This document shows positions 7,052 through 10,937 of a DNA stretch of 10,937 nt, one piece after another. This stretch comes from Actinomycetes bacterium. GTDB taxonomy: Bacteria > Actinomycetota > Coriobacteriia > WRKU01 > WQUG01. The stretch is taken from assembly GCA_031268615.1 (NCBI GenBank), contig JAIRWZ010000036.1, positions 1 to 10,937 on the forward strand, in the 5' to 3' direction. The number at the start of each line of letters is the position of its first letter. The stretch's first letter is position 1. The notes beneath the pieces are model-generated. The model was not told the DNA's origin. It made no database searches and worked only from the letters and a program-made list of their open reading frames with translations. Made by a program: the position numbers and the translations under genes.

Positions 7052-8736
7052 TGACTGGCGCTGATTCCTTCGTTGCGGCTCTGCGCGCGGCTGGCGTGAG
7101 TTGTGTGTTTGGGTATCCCGGTGCGACGGCATTGCCGCTCTTTGACGCGCTGTATGGTGCGGATGATATTCGGCTGGTGCTGTCCCGTCACGAGCAAGGT
7201 GCGACGTTCATGGCCGGGGGTTGGGCGCGCGCGACCGGGCGTACTGGCGTGGTGCTGGTGACATCCGGGCCGGGTGCGACAAACACGGTAACGGCGATTG
7301 CCGACGCTTATATGGATTCCATCCCGTTGGTGGTCTTTACCGCGCAGGTGCCCAGCGCGCTTATTGGAACGGATGCTTTTCAGGAATCTGATATCACCGG
7401 GATTACGCTGCCCATAACGAAGCATTCCTATTTGGTGAAATCTGCTGACGAGATTGCTCCGACGGTCGCCAAGGCCTTGTATCTGGCCGCGACCGGCCGT
7501 CGCGGACCGGTCGTCGTTGATATTCCCGTTGATGTTGCCGAGGGAATTGTGGGGGTTAACGGTGGCAGTGACGGTGCTGGCAAGAGCGACGGTGACGGTG
7601 ATAGTGCCGCAAGGCTCTTCACCGGGTATGACCCGCGCCCCCAGCCCGACCCTGCCCTGATTGCTCAGGCTGCTGCTGCCCTGACTGCGGCGAAACATCC
7701 CGTTATTCTGGCCGGAGGTGGCGTTATTGCTGCTGAGGCTTGTCACCTGCTGACAGATCTGGCTCGCACGCAAGGTATTCCTGTGGTTACGACCTTGATG
7801 GGGCGGGGCGCCTTCCCCGAAGACGACCTTATGTGGCTGGGCATGCCGGGATTGTTTGGCCATGCCGGGGCTAATGAGGCGCTGTCCCTCTGCGATGTGC
7901 TGCTGGCTGTCGGCACCCGTTTTGCGGAACGCATTGCCGAGGACCCCGCCGCGGTAGCGCCGGACGCGACCGTTATCCATATTGACGTAGACGCTGCTGA
8001 ACTGGGCAAACAGCGCAGAGCTGACGTGGCCATTAACGCCGACGCCGCCGATGCGTTAACCGCGTTGCTGCGGGAACTGCCGGATGGTTGTGGCGAGGCT
8101 TCTCCTGACAGCGGCGCCTCGTTTTCTCTGCGTACCCGCGCGGCGCTTGCGGATACCGATGTTCTGATTCCTGCCTATGTCGTGGGGATGCTGGACGCAC
8201 TCACTCAAAAGCGTACGCAGCAGGGTAAGGCGACCATTCGCGTCACCGAAGTCGGCCAAAACCAGCTGTGGGCGGCGCGCCATTCGCGCGTGACGAGACC
8301 GCGTAGTTTTCTGACCTCAGGCGGCCTGGGCGCGATGGGTTTTGGTCTGCCGACGGCCATCGGCGCGCAGCTGGCCTGCCCCGACGCGCTGGTGCTGAAC
8401 ATTTCCGGCGATGGTTCGTTCCTGATGAATGTGCAAGAGCTGGCGACGGCGGTTGCTGTGCGGGCGGCGGTGAAGGTGTTCATTTTGAACAACGCCGGGC
8501 TGGGGCTGGTGCGCCAGTGGCAGGATATGAAATACGCCGGTCGCCACGTGGCCAGCGAGCTGCCGGTTGACCAGCCTGACTTTGCGGCGTTGGCCACGGC
8601 GTTTGGCGCGGTGGGCTTGACGGTGGCGACGCCGGCCGACTTTGAGGTTGCGCTGCGGCGGGCGCTGGAAAGCGACGGCCCGGTCGTCGTGGACTGCCGC
8701 ATTGACCCAACCGATATTGTGGAGATGCAAGGATGA
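7039..8736 (+). CDS. ilvB: Acetolactate synthase large (catalytic) subunit
   Basis: This thiamine-diphosphate enzyme joins two pyruvates to acetolactate (valine/leucine) or pyruvate plus 2-oxobutyrate (isoleucine). In 565 residues it shows GYPGATALPLFDAL (25-38), the catalytic glutamate in SRHEQGA (Glu52), the ThDP/Mg motif GDG (457-459) to NN (484-485), and VRQWQ of the herbicide-site region. A Gly/Asp/Ser-rich linker (about residues 173-190) between the first and second domains looks like a lineage-specific insertion. The start is uncertain: GTG 7039 gives MSTSMTGAD, while ATG 7051 gives MTGAD, which fits the family N-terminus and has a weak AAGTGAG seven bases upstream. It overlaps ilvN by 4 bases (ATGA), as expected for subunits made together. 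Confidence 0.95.
   Translation: MSTSMTGADSFVAALRAAGVSCVFGYPGATALPLFDALYGADDIRLVLSRHEQGATFMAGGWARATGRTGVVLVTSGPGATNTVTAIADAYMDSIPLVVFTAQVPSALIGTDAFQESDITGITLPITKHSYLVKSADEIAPTVAKALYLAATGRRGPVVVDIPVDVAEGIVGVNGGSDGAGKSDGDGDSAARLFTGYDPRPQPDPALIAQAAAALTAAKHPVILAGGGVIAAEACHLLTDLARTQGIPVVTTLMGRGAFPEDDLMWLGMPGLFGHAGANEALSLCDVLLAVGTRFAERIAEDPAAVAPDATVIHIDVDAAELGKQRRADVAINADAADALTALLRELPDGCGEASPDSGASFSLRTRAALADTDVLIPAYVVGMLDALTQKRTQQGKATIRVTEVGQNQLWAARHSRVTRPRSFLTSGGLGAMGFGLPTAIGAQLACPDALVLNISGDGSFLMNVQELATAVAVRAAVKVFILNNAGLGLVRQWQDMKYAGRHVASELPVDQPDFAALATAFGAVGLTVATPADFEVALRRALESDGPVVVDCRIDPTDIVEMQG
8191..8207 (-). repeat. Variant repeat motif (17 bp shared with 10425-10441)
   Basis: CTGGACGCACTCACTCA contains the motif with one change (C for T at 8198). 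It is identical over 17 bases to 10425-10441. Here it encodes LDALTQ (residues 385-390) within IlvB. Confidence 0.6.
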
Positions 8737-9113
8737 GCAGCCAAACTACTAATCAGACTACTAGCCAGACTGACCGGACTGACCGGGGCAACCGGACTAA
8801 TCAAGGTGGCCAAACAACCCACCATACCCTGTCCATTCTGGTCGGCAACAAGCCGGGTACGCTGACGCGCGTGACCTCGTTGTTTGCGCGGCGCGGCTAC
8901 AACATCGAGGCGTTGGTCGTCGGCCAGACCGAGGACCCTGCCCGCTCGCGCATTACGATGATTGTCGGCGTCGAGGGCACGCCGCTGGAACAAATCATCA
9001 AACAGACGATGAAGCTCATCAACGTCGTTGACGTGCGCGAGCTGCCCCCAAACAGCACCATCAGCCAAGAGCTGCGCCGAGGCGCCCACGGCACCTACCT
9101 ACTGAAAAATTGA
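8733..9113 (+). CDS. ilvN: Acetolactate synthase small (regulatory) subunit, short form
   Basis: This regulatory ACT-domain subunit activates IlvB and normally confers valine feedback inhibition. The ACT core runs from HTLSILVGNKPGTLTRV (about residues 31-47) through FARRGYNIEAL and SRITMIV to about residue 110 (INVVDVREL). At 126 residues it is shorter than the usual ~160-residue IlvH and stops soon after the ACT domain, like E. coli IlvN; the second C-terminal domain is missing. The first ~30 residues are Gln/Thr/Asn/Arg-rich and encoded by imperfectly repeated triplets (ACTGACCGG units near 8768-8786). This extension is unusual and could be translated filler or a flexible tether. The ATG overlaps the ilvB stop. 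Feedback behaviour cannot be predicted from this sequence. Confidence 0.92.
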   Translation: MSSQTTNQTTSQTDRTDRGNRTNQGGQTTHHTLSILVGNKPGTLTRVTSLFARRGYNIEALVVGQTEDPARSRITMIVGVEGTPLEQIIKQTMKLINVVDVRELPPNSTISQELRRGAHGTYLLKN

Positions 9114-9153
9114 GGGATGTTGTTAGATTCATCCGTCCTGTGAGCAGAAATGA

Positions 9154-9163
9154 GGAGAGGGAG
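9154..9163 (+). promoter_or_regulatory. Displaced ribosome-binding site of ilvC
   Basis: The purine-rich GGAGAGGGAG ends 15 bases before ATG 9179, longer than the usual 5-9 base spacing, because the 13-mer repeat lies between. No upstream in-frame start exists (TGA at 9164-9166), so the ATG is fixed and the spacing really is long. Confidence 0.6.
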
Positions 9164-9175
9164 TGAGTACGTCCA
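9163..9175 (+). repeat. Repeat motif copy 5 (between ribosome site and ilvC start)
   Basis: Exact GTGAGTACGTCCA, ending 3 bases before the ilvC start codon. Its GTG is out of frame with ilvC. Confidence 0.85.
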
Positions 9176-9178
9176 ATC

Positions 9179-10156
9179 ATGAAACGATATGATGATTCAG
9201 ATTTTGACCCGACCCTGATACAATCACGCGTAGTGGCCATGGTGGGCTATGGGTCGCAGGGTCGCAGCGCCGCCCTGAACCTGCGCGATAGTGGCGTGCG
9301 CGTGGTGGTTGCCGTTCGCAATCCGGAGAGCGTCAGCGCACGGCAGGCTCGGACGGATGGCTTTGAGCTGCTGTCGCTGTCCGAAGCTGCCGGGGCAGCG
9401 GACTTTTTGATGGTCATGACACCTGACGAGGTGCAAGGGGAAGTCTTTCGTGAGCTGACGTCCCGAATGTCGCTGTCGGGCAAAACCTTGGCCTTTGCCC
9501 ACGGCTATGCTATCCGGTTTGGGTTGGTTGTGCCGCCCGATGACGTCGATGTCGTCATGATTGCGCCAAAGGGCGTTGGCGTGGCGGTGCGAGCCCGCTA
9601 TGAAGCGGGTAGCGGCGTGCCCGGTCTGGTGGCTGTTCACCATGACGCTACCGGACAGGCGGAACAGCTGGCGCTGTCCTATGCCTGGGCTAACGGCCAT
9701 GCCCGCACTGCCGTGTTCGCCACAACCTTTGCCGAAGAATGCGAGGCCGACCTGTTCAGCGAGCAAGCCGTCATCGCCGGGGGTCTGACGCAGTTGCTGG
9801 ACGCCGGGTTTGACACTTTGGTCGAGGCGGGATTTGCCCCTGAAGTCGCTTGGTTTGAATGTATCTATGAGGCAAAGCTGATACTGGACCTCATAGTCGA
9901 GCGGGGTTTTGCCCGTATGTTTGAAGGCATTTCCAACACGGCAGAGTTCGGCGCTCACACCGCAGGAGCGCGCGTTATCAGCCCGGAGGTGCGTGCAGAG
10001 ATGGGGCAGATTCTCGCTCACATTAAAGACGGCGCCTTTGCCGGTGACTGGGCGCGCGAAGTTGCTGACGGCAGTCCCACACTGACCGCTGAACGTGCGC
10101 GCTGGCGCAACAGTCTACTGGTGGCGACGCAACAGAAACTGGCCGATTTACTGTAA
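9179..10156 (+). CDS. ilvC: Ketol-acid reductoisomerase, class I, divergent
   Basis: This enzyme converts acetolactate to 2,3-dihydroxyisovalerate (and the isoleucine equivalent) with NAD(P)H and Mg2+. Its 325 residues fit the short class I form. The N-terminal Rossmann domain has GYGSQG (23-28). Catalytic residues are present: His108 (FAHG), Lys131 (APKG), Asp191 and Glu195 (ADLFSEQ), Glu227 and Glu231 (FECIYEAK) and Ser252 (ISNTAEFG). It is nevertheless unusual: GSQGHAHALNL of typical enzymes is GSQGRSAALNL, APKGPGH is APKGVGV, and DLFGEQ is DLFSEQ. The cofactor loop VRNPESVS also differs. It lies 65 bases after ilvN, completing ilvBNC. It is probably active, but altered cofactor preference or a specialised substrate is possible. 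Confidence 0.9.
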   Translation: MKRYDDSDFDPTLIQSRVVAMVGYGSQGRSAALNLRDSGVRVVVAVRNPESVSARQARTDGFELLSLSEAAGAADFLMVMTPDEVQGEVFRELTSRMSLSGKTLAFAHGYAIRFGLVVPPDDVDVVMIAPKGVGVAVRARYEAGSGVPGLVAVHHDATGQAEQLALSYAWANGHARTAVFATTFAEECEADLFSEQAVIAGGLTQLLDAGFDTLVEAGFAPEVAWFECIYEAKLILDLIVERGFARMFEGISNTAEFGAHTAGARVISPEVRAEMGQILAHIKDGAFAGDWAREVADGSPTLTAERARWRNSLLVATQQKLADLL

Positions 10157-10259
10157 TTATCTCAACGCTATAACCTGGCTTCGACCCGGTGCAGGGCGGC
10201 GTTGTTGGTGCGTTATAATGGCTCTACTGGGCTACAGAGGAAGGAGGCGACTTAGACTT
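10157..10259 (+). promoter_or_regulatory. Intergenic region with -10 box for the acyltransferase gene
   Basis: TATAAT at 10214-10219 is followed by GGC, as at the operon promoter (1685). No recognisable -35 hexamer lies at 16-18 bases, and the TG extension is absent, so the promoter is weaker or activator-dependent. The ribosome site AAGGAGG is at 10241-10247, 12 bases before ATG 10260. No clear terminator follows ilvC, so read-through from the ilv genes is possible. Confidence 0.5.
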
Positions 10260-10901
10260 ATGGCATTGGTTATCATTGGCGCGGGAGGACACGGCAAAGT
10301 TGTGGCGGACGCGGCACGCGCGGCAGGAATTGAGCCGGCTTGTTATGTTGACCGTCGCCCACCCGCGGCTTTCGTGGCAGACCTTCCGGTCTACGACAGT
10401 CTGAACTCGGCATACGCGGCAGGTCTGGACGCACTCACTCATTTTATAGTTGCTATTGGTGACAACGGCCAGCGTGTCGACCAGTTTGCGGCCTACTGTG
10501 AGACCGGGCTGGAGCCGCTGACCATCCTTCACCCAACCGCGGCTATCAGCGCGTCGGCCAGGCTGGGACGTGGGGTGTACGTCGGCGCGTATGCCGTCGT
10601 CAACCCGGACGCGTGCGTGGCCGACAACGCCATCATCAACACCGCTGCCGTCGTCGAACACGATTGTCGCGTGAGTCAGGCCGGTTTCATCGCGCCCGGC
10701 GCCATCCTGTGCGGCGAAGCCTCGGTCGGCCCGCGCACGCTGGTGGGCGCTCATGCCACGCTGATTCCGACGGTCAGTGTCGGTGCGGACAGCCTGGTTG
10801 CGTCGGGCGCGGTCGTCACCAAAAGCTGGCCCGACGGTTCGCGACTGTTCGGCGTGCCAGCCGCCCCGCTGGTAGTTGCCGATGTTGCCGGGAACGCCTG
10901 A
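10260..10901 (+). CDS. Sugar O-/N-acyltransferase, NeuD/PglD family
   Basis: This 213-residue protein has an N-terminal Rossmann-like domain beginning MALVIIGAGGHGKVVADAA, then a left-handed beta-helix of hexapeptide repeats from about residue 85 (ILHPTAAISASARLGRGVYVGAYAVV) to the end. The likely catalytic histidine is in VVEHDCRV, matching the VEH of PglD. The C-terminal VVTKSWPDGSRLFGVPAAPL is the typical cap of the family. Members transfer acetyl or other acyl groups from acyl-CoA to nucleotide-activated amino sugars for glycans or capsules. The frame is open further upstream, but the first good start is ATG 10260 behind AAGGAGG. It probably begins a surface-glycan unit continuing to the right; it has no obvious link to the amino-acid genes. 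The 36 bases that follow are too few to call the next gene. Confidence 0.92.
   Translation: MALVIIGAGGHGKVVADAARAAGIEPACYVDRRPPAAFVADLPVYDSLNSAYAAGLDALTHFIVAIGDNGQRVDQFAAYCETGLEPLTILHPTAAISASARLGRGVYVGAYAVVNPDACVADNAIINTAAVVEHDCRVSQAGFIAPGAILCGEASVGPRTLVGAHATLIPTVSVGADSLVASGAVVTKSWPDGSRLFGVPAAPLVVADVAGNA
10425..10441 (-). repeat. Variant repeat motif (17 bp shared with 8191-8207)
   Basis: CTGGACGCACTCACTCA, identical to 8191-8207. It is the 13-mer motif with the same single change (C at 10432), in the same reading frame, encoding LDALTH (residues 56-61). Confidence 0.6.
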
Positions 10902-10937
10902 TATGGGCGACGCCTGCACTCGGCCTTGGCCGACCTG

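Noticed and set aside
6409..7980. Long antisense open frame opposite the dehydrogenase and ilvB
   Set aside because: Its His/Arg/Gly-rich translation is typical of the shadow strand of GC-rich genes. Both sense-strand genes have complete catalytic motifs.
9179..10156. ilvC as a pseudogene because of its divergence
   Set aside because: The frame is intact at normal class I length and all key catalytic residues are kept.
1551..10441. CRISPR array
   Set aside because: The repeat copies are too short, occur in both orientations and are separated by genes at irregular distances.
10903..10937. Start of a next gene at ATG 10903
   Set aside because: Only about 12 codons are visible, without a clear ribosome site and with no recognisable sequence. 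The GC hairpin CGGCCTTGGCCG (10921-10932) here is also too little to call.

Overview
The window is GC-rich and gene-dense, and every convincing gene lies on the + strand. The start codons (ATG and GTG), the many 4-nt ATGA/GTGA gene overlaps and the class of enzymes point to a bacterium, probably an anaerobe. Coriobacteriia/Actinomycetota is a tentative guess from protein character only; no 16S rRNA or other taxonomic marker is present.

Layout. (1) Bases 1-1536 hold the 3' part of a multidrug/siderophore-type ABC exporter half-transporter whose start lies outside the window. (2) Bases 1537-1775 are non-coding. They carry two oppositely oriented copies of a short repeated motif, a TGnTATAAT extended -10 promoter and a leader hairpin. 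(3) Bases 1776-7020 hold a tightly packed set: a NifV-like homocitrate/Re-citrate-type synthase, a LeuC/HacA-type dehydratase large subunit, the matching LeuD-type small subunit, an unrecognised helical protein with an acidic low-complexity tail, and an isocitrate dehydrogenase. (4) Bases 7039-10156 hold ilvB, a short ilvN and a divergent class I ilvC. (5) Bases 10260-10901 hold a NeuD/PglD-type sugar O-/N-acyltransferase behind its own -10 box.

How the genes fit together. The first block has the three chemistries of a 2-oxoacid chain-extension route: condensation with acetyl-CoA, aconitase-type isomerisation, and oxidative decarboxylation. The dehydrogenase has the S-x-N-x-x-x-R substrate loop of isocitrate dehydrogenases and non-NADP residues at the cofactor site. 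The synthase lacks the LeuA regulatory domain. The simplest reading is an oxidative half-TCA module making 2-oxoglutarate (acetyl-CoA + oxaloacetate to citrate, isocitrate, 2-oxoglutarate), built from LeuA/C/D-family enzymes and joined to the ilv genes whose products need glutamate as amino donor. A leucine or homocitrate route is the alternative.

The most unusual signal is the 13-mer GTGAGTACGTCCA. It occurs five times exactly (three + and two -) and twice more with the same single change. Exact copies sit at gene boundaries, including over the start of ilvB, inside the first codons of the leuD-like gene, between the ribosome site and start of ilvC, and as a 16-bp inverted pair upstream of the operon. 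Several gene ends in this operon also carry low-complexity, partly repetitive extensions.
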